This document shows, piece by piece, positions 6,222-15,389 of a DNA stretch of 25,026 bases. The position numbers and the translations under genes were made by a program. The stretch is taken from positions 1 to 25,026 of the forward strand of contig JAHPYY010000052.1 of assembly GCA_019058515.1 (NCBI GenBank). Direction: 5' to 3'. Below the pieces are notes generated by a model. The model was not told the origin of the DNA. It saw nothing but the letters and a program-made list of their open reading frames with translations, and did no database searches. The stretch's first letter is position 1, and each line of letters opens with the position of its first letter. The DNA comes from Promethearchaeota archaeon. Its GTDB lineage: Archaea; Asgardarchaeota; Lokiarchaeia; Sigynarchaeales; SOKP01.

Positions 6222-8234
6222 GTGAATTTTAAAGAAGATTTGAACAAGGAGCAGTTAAAAATAGTCAATAACATCGAAGGTCCGATGCTGGTAATAGCGG
6301 GAGCAGGATCCGGAAAAACTAGGACAATCGTTTATTGCGTGGCGAAATTGTTATCGCAAGGAGTTAAACCCAGCGAAATAATGCTGGTGACCTTTACAAA
6401 TAAAGCTGCAAAGGAGATGATTAGTCGCGTAGAAATTCTCCTAGGCAAAAAACCGAAGGGAATTTGGGCAGGTACATTTCACGCGTTAGGAAATCGATTT
6501 TTAAGAATGTACGCAAAAACATTGAATTTGAAACCTAACTATACGATTATGGATGAATCAGACGCTAAAGCGTTAATGAAAATCTGTGTCAATAAGGCTA
6601 ATGTAATGGAGCTAAACCAAAGATTTCCAACGCCAGTAATGGTGAAATCCATTATTTCTTATTCTATTAATCGTAACAAGTCAATAAATGATGTGGTCCT
6701 CTGGAAGTACCAACAATTTGATGATAAAGAAGTTCTTAGCAAAATAAAACAGGTGTACCGGATTTACAGAGAAAAAAAGTACGAAGAGGGACTTTTAGAT
6801 TTCGACGATTTGCTTTTGCTGTGGAATCAATTACTAGACGAAAAAGCAGTTGCCCAGTTGATAGCTAGGAAAATAAAGTATATATTAGTAGACGAGTATC
6901 AAGACACAAACTACCTGCAGGACGAAATCATTAGCAAATTGACTAATCAAAATCCAAAACGGAACATTATTGCGGTAGGAGATGATGCTCAGAGTATTTA
7001 TGCGTTCCGAGGGGCTGATTTTCAAAATATCATAAATTTTTCGGAAAAATACAAGGATTGTAGAGTTTTTAAGATTACTTATAATTACCGAAGCCGTCCT
7101 GAAATATTAGATCTGGCTAACGATTCAATTCGCCACAATAAAAAGCAATATTCAAAAGATATGAAACCCACAAGAAACTCTGGTCAAAAACCCTATCTTC
7201 TAAGCGTGATAGACGAGGATGAGCAAGCGCGGTTTATTTCAAGCCAAGTGTTAAATTTGCAGCAACAAGGATTTGAACTCAAAGAAATGGCTGTTTTGGT
7301 ACGTGCGGCTAGTCATTTACTCAAAATTGAACTCGAATTAAGAGCTAAAAACATTCCCTATGAAGTTAGAGCGGGAGTCTCTTTCTTCGAAAGAGCACAT
7401 ATAAAAGATCTAATAATGCATCTTAAGGCAATAGAAAATCCATTAGATGAGATTGCTTGGTCGAGAATTTTTACTATCATTCCTGGGGTTGGAAATAAGT
7501 CAGCAGCAAGAATATACGATGCTCTAGTTAAAACGACCAATCCGCTCAAGTCCTTGACTAACTATGATTTTTATGCAAAATATTTAAAGGTCGCTCGAAT
7601 TTCAAAAAAGGCAATTACAAATATCATTCGACATCTAGTTCCTTTAAAAGATTTAACAAACGAGAATCCTCCCAGCGATGTAATTTACGAGCTTTCTAAA
7701 ATTTTGGAAGATCACCTAAAATCAAAATACGACAACTGGCAAGAAAGAATGGAAGATTTAAACCAACTTGGGATTTATGCAAGCGCTTATAGTACTATTA
7801 GAACCTTTTTGGAAACCCTGAGCTTAAATAGATCTAACATAGAATCGAGAACAACCAAGGAAGTAGAATCGAGTATGGATGAAGAACCCCTTGTTCTTTC
7901 CACCATTCATCGAGCGAAAGGATTGGAGTGGAGAGTGGTATTTATACCCATGCTCTGCAACGAATTTTTTCCTTCTAGTAGAGTTGGAGAAGATGATGAT
8001 GCTTTTGAGGAAGAGCGTAGAATTTTTTACGTAGCCGTTACCAGAGCAAAGGACCAACTATATTTACTTAGCCCATCCGTAACTCAAAGATATGGAGGGT
8101 TTCAAACTACATATACTTCCTTATTTCTCGAAGAATTGGACCCAGAAGTATACATTGATTCGTCTGTTAAATTTGTCCCCAATGAGAAGGGGAAAACTAA
8201 CAGTTTATTCCACTCCGCGGATGAGTTGTTATAA
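6222..8234 (+). CDS. UvrD/PcrA-like superfamily 1A DNA helicase
   Basis: A 670-residue 3'-5' helicase/translocase with all SF1A motifs: Walker A GAGSGKT (27-33), Ia TFTNKAAKEM, GTFHALG, Walker B VDEYQDTN (about 223-230), III VGDDAQSIYAFRG, IV YRSRPEILDL, V STIHRAKGLEWRVVF (about 559-573) and VI RIFYVAVTRAKDQLYL. The length matches a compact UvrD without nuclease domains. Expected roles are repair and removal of roadblocks. The GTG at 6222 is the only usual start codon in a frame that is open back to 6102 and reads as plausible protein upstream (RFVFEFYEEDSVDTSLKEQI), so the true N-terminus may lie further left; there is an 11-A run at 6119-6130 where a frame slip or miscount could hide it. 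The 3' end lies 5 bp from the convergent end of the ABC operon. Confidence 0.93.
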   Translation: MNFKEDLNKEQLKIVNNIEGPMLVIAGAGSGKTRTIVYCVAKLLSQGVKPSEIMLVTFTNKAAKEMISRVEILLGKKPKGIWAGTFHALGNRFLRMYAKTLNLKPNYTIMDESDAKALMKICVNKANVMELNQRFPTPVMVKSIISYSINRNKSINDVVLWKYQQFDDKEVLSKIKQVYRIYREKKYEEGLLDFDDLLLLWNQLLDEKAVAQLIARKIKYILVDEYQDTNYLQDEIISKLTNQNPKRNIIAVGDDAQSIYAFRGADFQNIINFSEKYKDCRVFKITYNYRSRPEILDLANDSIRHNKKQYSKDMKPTRNSGQKPYLLSVIDEDEQARFISSQVLNLQQQGFELKEMAVLVRAASHLLKIELELRAKNIPYEVRAGVSFFERAHIKDLIMHLKAIENPLDEIAWSRIFTIIPGVGNKSAARIYDALVKTTNPLKSLTNYDFYAKYLKVARISKKAITNIIRHLVPLKDLTNENPPSDVIYELSKILEDHLKSKYDNWQERMEDLNQLGIYASAYSTIRTFLETLSLNRSNIESRTTKEVESSMDEEPLVLSTIHRAKGLEWRVVFIPMLCNEFFPSSRVGEDDDAFEEERRIFYVAVTRAKDQLYLLSPSVTQRYGGFQTTYTSLFLEELDPEVYIDSSVKFVPNEKGKTNSLFHSADELL

Positions 8235-8239
8235 ATAAG

Positions 8240-9049
8240 CTATTTACTTCGAATATTCCTTTTAGTGGAAATTCTTACGCCAATGTAGGAAAAGAACACG
8301 GAGGCAATCCCAATTATTGGTATATTAGCGATGACAGTGTTAAAGTAAAGTGGGTCGTGAAATAGATAATACATAATTACGGTAATTACGATATATATTA
8401 TTGAATTTACAAATGCAACATTCCGATTGACGGTTAAGTATCCTGAAATTAAATTTGGACCGGTATATACAATTAATATGACAAAAGAGGATGTAAAATA
8501 AATACTGGTCAATGAAGTATCTGTTACATTTTCCAACTCAATGAAAAGCTGAACTAATTCTAGTAACGAAAGAAATGACGAGGTGAGAACTGTGCTAAGA
8601 AATGTTAGCAATAGAGATAGAGGTAATAGGATTACCCAAGCGATAAAAGTTCTTAGGACCGGAGATCGAATAACCTTATTACCTAAATTTTCTTTTAAAA
8701 TGCCTTCCATTTCGTCTTGGTATATCTTTTCGGGTTCGTAGAACGGAGAATATTGCATAATAAAATCCTGAGTTATATCGGTCAAGACTTTCATTATAAG
8801 GGAATTATCGTCTCTGGAACTTACAATAGCAGCAGTTATTAATTCCTCCTCTGGAACGGGATGTAGTATTAACTTATTTTCCTCTCCTAGATCAACGTAT
8901 TTAACCACACTCCTTAAAGCTTCTCGGCTAAAGTTCGATATTGAAGTAAAAAAACCAATAAGTATATCATTATCGTATTTTTCTTCCATGAAATTCTTCA
9001 TGAAAAGCAATTCCCCGTTTTCTTTCATAATAAAAATGCTTTTAATCAT
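8240..9049 (-). CDS. Longin-like domain fused to four transmembrane helices
   Basis: A 269-residue protein and last gene of the ABC operon. Residues 1-105 form an alternating strand/helix module (IKSIFIMKENGELLFMKNF, then DILIGFFTSISNFSREALR, then KLILHPVPEEELITAAIVSS, then LIMKVLTDITQDFIMQY) that matches the beta-beta-alpha-beta-beta-alpha plan of longin/roadblock-type domains, which in Asgard archaea and eukaryotes bind small GTPases or trafficking complexes. An acidic linker (105-128) leads to four hydrophobic helices at about 133-157, 182-205, 211-230 and 237-259. The start is 17 bp after the previous gene, so it is surely co-transcribed. I infer a cytosolic sensor or adaptor anchored next to the ABC complex. 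The longin assignment rests on pattern, not on a search. Confidence 0.7.
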   Translation of the reverse strand: MIKSIFIMKENGELLFMKNFMEEKYDNDILIGFFTSISNFSREALRSVVKYVDLGEENKLILHPVPEEELITAAIVSSRDDNSLIMKVLTDITQDFIMQYSPFYEPEKIYQDEMEGILKENLGNKVIRSPVLRTFIAWVILLPLSLLLTFLSTVLTSSFLSLLELVQLFIELENVTDTSLTSIYFTSSFVILIVYTGPNLISGYLTVNRNVAFVNSIIYIVITVIMYYLFHDPLYFNTVIANIPIIGIASVFFSYIGVRISTKRNIRSK

Positions 9050-9066
9050 ATTTTTTTCCGCTCTTT

Positions 9067-10899
9067 TTAATTTTTAACCTCTAATTTTTCTTGAAATTCC
9101 AGATAATCCGATATCGAGGCTTTATATCTCCGAAAATTGTACAGAGAAGGACCTAAAATTTTCATTAAATTTTGAATTAAGTCGTTTGGATCATCTGCGG
9201 TAAAGATTTTGTATTTCTCATTTTTCCTTTCCTCTATAAATATAGCGTTTTGAATCTCTTTAATTTTGGTAAGAGCTGCCTCACTCGGATCGCTTAATTC
9301 AATACTAATGACCTCCCCTTCTTGAGGTATTTGTTCTAAGAAGTCATCAATAGATCCTACCTGTGCTTTTGTACCTGATATTGTAATTATTTCGTCGCAC
9401 TCAGAAGTAATTTGGTCAGAACCATGAATTATTACTATTAAATGATATTTTTCTTTAATCTTTTTAACAAAATCGTTAAATAAGTTAATTTGTAACTTAG
9501 TCAACAAGCCTTCTGGGATACTTATCATTATAATGCTGGGAGATTGTACCAATACCCTTCCAAAGGAAAAAAGAATGTGATCTATTGCTGATAACTCTGA
9601 TAATTTCTTCTTTTTCTTATTGAACAGTCCAATATCGTCAAGTACCTCCTGAATAAAATCATTTCTTCTCTTCCACTTTTGTAACGGTCCCTGTGAGATG
9701 ATTTTATAAGCAGTTCCTGATATTTCGTCAATTGGATTCCAAAGATTCGCTTGCTTTAACAATTTTTCAAATTCAATTCTCTCTTCTATAAATTTAGATT
9801 CAACTTGTAAATTATGTTTAATGGCTTTTTTCACACTCATTCCTTTAACCTTTTTGTCCAATTCTGGTTCTATTATAAATATTTGCCCTAACTTTGCTTT
9901 TGAGAGTAATTGGACATTTGTACCGAAAATAATAAGTCTTCCTGAGAATTTGATAAGATTTCCCGTGATGAGATCAAACAATATATGTGGAGTGCTTATT
10001 CTATCTTTTTCACTTTCATACGCATCTTGTGGATTGTATACAATCCCAAGAGACTGTCCTCTATGTAGTTTGAACGAAATTTTCTGAATAACCAGCTTCA
10101 CGGACACATTTTCAAATATAAGATGCTGCGAATCTTCTTTAAAGCTTAAAATATTCAATCTTTTTGCTACTAAATTGACAATTTTCTTAATAAGTTCGTA
10201 AACTCGTAAAGGATTGTATTCATCCCAGTTCTTAATAAAATCTTGCTCCAATAAGTCTGCCTCTCGGATTACTCTTCTTAAACTACCCGAATAAGTGATT
10301 TTTGGTACCAAAGGATATTTTTCAAAGTTAATATTTAGAGAGCGTGAAAATTTTGGAAAGTGGATCCTAATTTGGCGATTAAACGGATTATCTTCAATTT
10401 CGTAGTTTTCGTAATGTTGATTAATTAGATCAATTTCTTTTTCCAACACATCTAAGTGGTGTGTTACTTCTTTTTTGATGGTATCATCCAACCTATTGAT
10501 AATCCGTAATGGGCTTACTAATCCATCTTCGTCAAAATCCGGTTCCAATAACACTTCATTAAAATCGAATTCAGTTTCGATAGGTGTATAAATTTTAAGT
10601 AAAGGAACGCCCAACTCTAATACTGCTCGATTCGTAAAAAACAACACTTCAATAAATGAACGCTTGTAGGTAAGATCCAATATCGTGGCTAATCCAAAAG
10701 TTCCCTCACGGAATATTAACCAATACTTTTTAGATACCCTTATAGCTTCTGAAATTTTAGCCCGCAATTTAGCTAGTTCTTTATCTTTTGTTTTGCTTTT
10801 TTGTTCCTTTCTTAAAGATTTAGTCTCTGATAAAGACATATCTGAATTATTTTCCTCTTCCAATAATCCTTTTTCCTTTTCAAGCATTTTTTCATTCAT
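9067..10899 (-). CDS. Degenerate ABC-ATPase-like protein with RWD/UBC-like N-terminal segment
   Basis: A 610-residue soluble protein. The N-terminal 50 residues are charged and coiled-coil-like. Residues about 145-250 resemble an RWD/ubiquitin-conjugating-enzyme fold: LEKEIDLI helix, QIRIHFPKF strand, LNINFEKYPLVPKITYS with the typical YPxxPxI turn, then a C-terminal helix pair starting NWDEYNPLRVYELI. There is no Cys in this segment, so E2 activity is excluded. Residues about 258-515 follow the ABC ATPase layout (FENVSVKLVIQKISFKLHRG then SLGIVYN) but Walker A is absent (NPQDAYESEKDR in its place), the signature is LSELSAID rather than LSGGQ, and Walker B ends MISIPEG without the Asp-Glu pair; only the switch His in IVIIHGSD survives. 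The C-terminal 90 residues match the regulatory tail of the two sibling ATPases. I infer a catalytically dead structural partner. Confidence 0.75.
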   Translation of the reverse strand: MNEKMLEKEKGLLEEENNSDMSLSETKSLRKEQKSKTKDKELAKLRAKISEAIRVSKKYWLIFREGTFGLATILDLTYKRSFIEVLFFTNRAVLELGVPLLKIYTPIETEFDFNEVLLEPDFDEDGLVSPLRIINRLDDTIKKEVTHHLDVLEKEIDLINQHYENYEIEDNPFNRQIRIHFPKFSRSLNINFEKYPLVPKITYSGSLRRVIREADLLEQDFIKNWDEYNPLRVYELIKKIVNLVAKRLNILSFKEDSQHLIFENVSVKLVIQKISFKLHRGQSLGIVYNPQDAYESEKDRISTPHILFDLITGNLIKFSGRLIIFGTNVQLLSKAKLGQIFIIEPELDKKVKGMSVKKAIKHNLQVESKFIEERIEFEKLLKQANLWNPIDEISGTAYKIISQGPLQKWKRRNDFIQEVLDDIGLFNKKKKKLSELSAIDHILFSFGRVLVQSPSIIMISIPEGLLTKLQINLFNDFVKKIKEKYHLIVIIHGSDQITSECDEIITISGTKAQVGSIDDFLEQIPQEGEVISIELSDPSEAALTKIKEIQNAIFIEERKNEKYKIFTADDPNDLIQNLMKILGPSLYNFRRYKASISDYLEFQEKLEVKN

Positions 10900-10919
10900 A
10901 AAATCTTATATCTTATCCA

Positions 10920-13900
10920 CTAATCCTCAATTTTAAGGGATTGAATCCTAAAAAATTCCTCCATTTTCGCTTCCACCTGTTTAATCGACTTTATAGAGTT
11001 GGAGCCAAATTCCTTCCTTACTACATCAATAATTGTCTGTAAATCCATATCTGTAAAGACTCTATAGTCTGTTCCTGCTTTATTTTCTAATACTCTACTT
11101 ACATAGTTGTTGGCTTCCAGCCTTTGAATCACATCTTCCTGAACATTTAGGAAAACTAATTCGATTGTGCGACCGTTTCCTGGAAGTTGAGAAAGAAGAT
11201 CTCTAGGTCGTCCGAAATCTATCATACCTCTTCCTCTTCCAAATAGTACTACTTTGTGGCAAAATCTACTTTCTTCAGGGTAATGCGTAATAACAACCAA
11301 TGTTGTGTTAAATTGTTCATTTATTCGCACTAAGCTTAACCAAAGCGTTTCTCTTATAACGGGATCAAGACCTGAACTTGGTTCGTCAAGAATACAAATT
11401 ATTGGATTGTGAATTAATCCAATTGCGATAGACACTCTACGTTTTTGTCCTCCTGAGAGACTTTTAACTTTCTCGTGCGTTTTATCCTCTATATCGAGAC
11501 TTTTTAGAATTCGTTTAGACTTTTTTACAATTTCTTTCTCTGATATCCCATATTGGCCCCCAAAATATATCAAATTTTCTAAAACGGTGAAATTCAAGTA
11601 AATTTTGCTTAAATCTTGAGGTACATAACCATAAATTGGGCGCATTCGTTTTTTTTTTCTTTTTACATTCATTCCATATATCTGACTGATCCCTTTGAAT
11701 TTTCGCATCCCTAACAATCCTTTGACAAAAGTGGATTTCCCAGCCCCAGATTCTCCTAAAACTCCTAAAATTTCACCATGTTCTAGTTGCATAGACATCG
11801 AATCTACTATCAATTTTCTTCCAGCGTAAATACTCATATTTTCACATCTTATAGCGGGGAAGCGCTCTAGAAAAGAAATACTGTATTTTTTCCCGTAGCC
11901 GACAGTATCTTTTATTCTTCGCGGCAAATTTAAGTTTTGAATTAAGGAATAAATTATTAAGATCCCTACGCCAATCAATTCAATTATAAAGATTATGAAC
12001 AATAAATTATTCCATGATGTAGGATCAAATGACCGATCCTGTTTTAAATCGTTAAGAATTAAAATTCCATAGGGAATATTGTGAAGATCCGCACCGAAGT
12101 TAGGTGAATCTCCCATTCCTCCAGTGGTAGGACTTATGCAGGAACTGTAATAGTTAAGAAACCCGATAATGTCTTCAGATTGGAAATTTTTTTGATAAAG
12201 CGCTTTAGCCGCCATATAACTAACGATGAAGGTTGATGGTGTTCCTAACATGCTTGAGAACGTTGGTATCATGGCGTAGCTACCGTCATCTAATTGAGCG
12301 TTCTTAAGAAACTCAATGACCGATAATCTCGACATAGGAACTAAATCTAATAAACCTAAAATTTCAAGTCCATAATAGGTCGATACTACATCGGAATGAA
12401 AACCAATAATTATTGAATACCCTCCATCAGCGTTTTGACACGATTCAATCCAAGGTATTAAAGTAGTCATATTGACCAAGTCAGTTGAATTTAAAATATC
12501 TAAAGAAGACAAAGCCCAATAAGTGCTTTCAATAACAGAAATATTAGGATTTATCAACTCTCTGTAGTATTGATATATAGGACCATACAACACTGCGAAA
12601 TTTTCGATATCGTTTCCTAATTTAAAACCCCCATCTTCGTTTTGAAGGTCGATTAAAAATTGCGAAGTAGCGGTTTCATTGTAGAACCATTTATTGGTGT
12701 AAGATCCCAACATTAAATATAAATTAGAAGCGCAAAATGTCGAATATGTGCTTGAGTTCTCACCAGGTTTTCGGCTATAGCCTCCATCTTTTAAAGAATA
12801 ACAACTATTGGCGAAATCGATTATATTAGATATATTCAATAAAGATTCTATCTCATCTGGATACGCAGAAAATACTGATAGTGATCCGAGATAATTAGAT
12901 TCAATTGAAATCTCCCCAAATAAACCATTTTTTGCTTGATAATTATAAGACCAATTGTAATATCCAGAAATGTATTCGCTTATATTATAATCGTTTAGTG
13001 AACCATAATTCATAAGAATTTCTAAAGAGTTAGCCACAGCCCACCCTGCCTTAAATTCGGATGTATAATTCTCCCCGGGCTGCAAACCGAATCCCCCGTC
13101 AGGATTTAGACAATCTAAAATGTAATTAAATGTTTCTACTTCATTGATTAATGGTAAACCTAAGGTTTGAAGCGATGAAAGCGCGTAATAAGTTGACACT
13201 ACATCGCTTTCCTCCGTAAAAAAGCTTTGTTTGTAACCTCCGTCATCATTGTTATAAATGCTAATCAGAAAAGCCCCTAATTCCAATCTTCGAAAGAACA
13301 ACTCTCTTAGTAAATCTTTTTGGACTTCCCCTACTTCATATAACGCCTTAATTCCGTAGTATGTACTTTCAGCAGTCTCTATGGGAATGCTTGGAGCGTA
13401 CATAAATCCACCTAACCAAAGTGAATTAATAAAAGCTGATATATTATCATTGTATAGAATGTATTGGGCGTCTAACTTGTTAGCAAGATATGCTGCTGAA
13501 AATGTGGAAATGATATCAGACTCATTTATCATTTGATTCATTTTAAATCCCAAGCCAAACTCTGCGTAAACGTTCCACAAGAAATCGACAATAAGATCCT
13601 TTCTTTTTTGCTTATTAGCATCGTTGAGATATGTAGGTGATAAAACTCTTATGGCATCTATTACTTGGTAAGTAGAAACTGTTGTGCCTCCCCCAGAGAT
13701 ATCTGAATACGAACCATCAGCGTTCTGCTTTTCAAATAAGTAATCATAAAAAAACTCCGATTGATTAGAATTTAGATTAGGATTATTGTTTGGATCAGCT
13801 AGTTCTGAAATATTGGCTGCTTGTGTAAAATTAATCGAATTCGCAGCGTAATAGTTTGATTCTATAATAGGCTCAATAAATAACCCTGTTTGGTTATGTT

Positions 13901-14069
13901 GGTGCGATAGAGAAAAATTTCCCATGCTTCCCTTTATTTCGATGACTTCATCTTCTTGGATGTAAATAATCCAAGGAATATTGATAAAAACGCTAATTAC
14001 AACGGGGATAAGCAATAAAATTACCGCTAATACCGCTGACTTCAGCAATCTTTTTAATCTTCTGTACAT
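10920..14069 (-). CDS. Extracytoplasmic prenyltransferase-type repeat domain fused to a cytosolic ABC ATPase
   Basis: A 1049-residue fusion. A short basic N-terminus and membrane helix (about 11-36) lead to a large outer region (about 40-680) built of squalene-cyclase/prenyltransferase-type repeats: QNADGSY 115-121, NNDDGGY 273-279, LNPDGGFG 321-328, LKDGGY 426-431, QNEDGGF 476-482, QNADGGY 545-551, QLDDGSY 592-598, each about 25 residues before a helix such as VVSTYYALSSL or VVSTYYGLEIL. Sixteen N-x-S/T sequons in this part, against three in the remaining 340 residues, agree with an outside location. A second helix (687-709) crosses back to an ABC ATPase with Walker A GESGAGKS 772-779, Q818, LSGGQ 871-875, Walker B ICILDEP 891-897, D-loop SGLD and H929. 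The tail (965-1049) is shared with the 434-residue ATPase. The gene begins 15 bp after that ATPase gene. Canonical ABC ATPases are not fused to outer domains, so this is unusual; outer ligand sensing coupled to ATP use is inferred. Confidence 0.9.
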   Translation of the reverse strand: MYRRLKRLLKSAVLAVILLLIPVVISVFINIPWIIYIQEDEVIEIKGSMGNFSLSHQHNQTGLFIEPIIESNYYAANSINFTQAANISELADPNNNPNLNSNQSEFFYDYLFEKQNADGSYSDISGGGTTVSTYQVIDAIRVLSPTYLNDANKQKRKDLIVDFLWNVYAEFGLGFKMNQMINESDIISTFSAAYLANKLDAQYILYNDNISAFINSLWLGGFMYAPSIPIETAESTYYGIKALYEVGEVQKDLLRELFFRRLELGAFLISIYNNDDGGYKQSFFTEESDVVSTYYALSSLQTLGLPLINEVETFNYILDCLNPDGGFGLQPGENYTSEFKAGWAVANSLEILMNYGSLNDYNISEYISGYYNWSYNYQAKNGLFGEISIESNYLGSLSVFSAYPDEIESLLNISNIIDFANSCYSLKDGGYSRKPGENSSTYSTFCASNLYLMLGSYTNKWFYNETATSQFLIDLQNEDGGFKLGNDIENFAVLYGPIYQYYRELINPNISVIESTYWALSSLDILNSTDLVNMTTLIPWIESCQNADGGYSIIIGFHSDVVSTYYGLEILGLLDLVPMSRLSVIEFLKNAQLDDGSYAMIPTFSSMLGTPSTFIVSYMAAKALYQKNFQSEDIIGFLNYYSSCISPTTGGMGDSPNFGADLHNIPYGILILNDLKQDRSFDPTSWNNLLFIIFIIELIGVGILIIYSLIQNLNLPRRIKDTVGYGKKYSISFLERFPAIRCENMSIYAGRKLIVDSMSMQLEHGEILGVLGESGAGKSTFVKGLLGMRKFKGISQIYGMNVKRKKKRMRPIYGYVPQDLSKIYLNFTVLENLIYFGGQYGISEKEIVKKSKRILKSLDIEDKTHEKVKSLSGGQKRRVSIAIGLIHNPIICILDEPSSGLDPVIRETLWLSLVRINEQFNTTLVVITHYPEESRFCHKVVLFGRGRGMIDFGRPRDLLSQLPGNGRTIELVFLNVQEDVIQRLEANNYVSRVLENKAGTDYRVFTDMDLQTIIDVVRKEFGSNSIKSIKQVEAKMEEFFRIQSLKIED

Positions 14070-14084
14070 TCTATTTAAAAAACC

Positions 14085-15389
14085 TTATTCTTCGCTTATT
14101 TGAGAAAACCGTTCCTTTTCCTCTTCTTCTTGAATCCTAGCTTGAAAGTACCTTCTAAATGTAGCAACGTCTCGGCTCATTGAGGTTATTTTCAAACCGT
14201 TTCTAATCATGTAATCCATTAAAGCAGGTAGATTCTCCTCAAAGTCGTGGAGAAATACTTCAATCGCCTCGTTACCTGCCCTAATTACTTTTTCTACTGG
14301 TATAAATTTCCTAATTAACGCGATTTTTTTCTCGTTTAGATCCTCTATTGAAAATCTAGCTAACAACCCTTTACTTGGTAAAGACGCAATTAAATTCTCT
14401 GGACTATCAAATTCCAATAATTTACCATCTCTTAATATCGCAGTTTTGTCGCATATTAAAGCAGCTTCGAGATCGTGTGTAATAATAAACATCGTAGTAT
14501 TTAATTTTTGATTAAGCTTCTTCAAGTAACTTAAAATATCGTATCTCTTCGAAGCATCAACTCCCGTAGTAGGTTCGTCTAAAAACAGGACTTCTGGCTC
14601 GTGGATCAAACCTAAAGCCATACTTACCCTCTTTTTTTCCCCACCGCTCATCTTCTTTAAAGGCTTATGCCAAGTATCTTCTGGAATATCTAATATCGTA
14701 AATAATTTTTCAGCAATCTGCATGCCTTTTTTGGCACTTAATCCATAAGTAGAAGCAAAAGTTCCTACATTTTTCATAGGAGTCAAATCGTAATATAAAT
14801 TAAGTTCCTCCAACTGGGGAACATATCCCAAATTACTTAGTATTCTTGAGTGGTTTTGTGTCTCGGCTGGAGTTAGATCTGTTACTTTCACACTACCATT
14901 CCAATTTTTTTTAGAGATTTGACAGGTCATAACACGGACTATGGTGGTTTTACCTGCTCCAGATATTCCAAATAATCCTATAATTTCTCCTTCCTTTACT
15001 TGAAACGACACATCGTGAATAATATGGTTATCGTCAAAATACACATTTAAGTCTTTAACATCCACAACTAAGCTTTTTAATTCCTTCCCGAAAAGATATC
15101 CTTTATTTCTTAAAAGATATTTAATCTTTTCGATATTATGCTCTTCTCTTGAAGGATCTAAAGTTTTTTTGATGGCGCTAAGTTCGTTAATAAAAGTTTT
15201 AACGCTATTCTCCTCTCCTGTTAGGTTATTAACTGATTCCTCGAGTCTCTCAGTGAGATATTTCAACATTGTGTGTTTTTCTTTAATCAAAGTGCTGAGA
15301 GTTTTTGCTTTGTACTTCAACTGATTAATTGTGTACTCATCAACAATAATTTCTTCGGAATCTTCTAATGTGGTTTTTGATTTTAACAT
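14085..15389 (-). CDS. ABC transporter ATPase with N-terminal coiled coil
   Basis: A 434-residue canonical ABC ATPase: Walker A GISGAGKTT 141-149, Q-loop Q192, signature MSGGE 247-251 (Glu replacing the usual Gln), Walker B VLFLDEP 267-273, D-loop GVD and H305 in IITHD. Residues 15-95 are a charged helical, coiled-coil-like extension absent from ordinary DrrA-type ATPases. Residues about 340-415 form a tail like that of DrrA-type ATPases, also seen in the two larger ATPase-like proteins of the operon. The ATG overlaps the permease stop as TAATG at 15387-15391, so translation is probably coupled. It should power the ABC-2 permeases encoded just upstream. Confidence 0.93.
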   Translation of the reverse strand: MLKSKTTLEDSEEIIVDEYTINQLKYKAKTLSTLIKEKHTMLKYLTERLEESVNNLTGEENSVKTFINELSAIKKTLDPSREEHNIEKIKYLLRNKGYLFGKELKSLVVDVKDLNVYFDDNHIIHDVSFQVKEGEIIGLFGISGAGKTTIVRVMTCQISKKNWNGSVKVTDLTPAETQNHSRILSNLGYVPQLEELNLYYDLTPMKNVGTFASTYGLSAKKGMQIAEKLFTILDIPEDTWHKPLKKMSGGEKKRVSMALGLIHEPEVLFLDEPTTGVDASKRYDILSYLKKLNQKLNTTMFIITHDLEAALICDKTAILRDGKLLEFDSPENLIASLPSKGLLARFSIEDLNEKKIALIRKFIPVEKVIRAGNEAIEVFLHDFEENLPALMDYMIRNGLKITSMSRDVATFRRYFQARIQEEEEKERFSQISEE

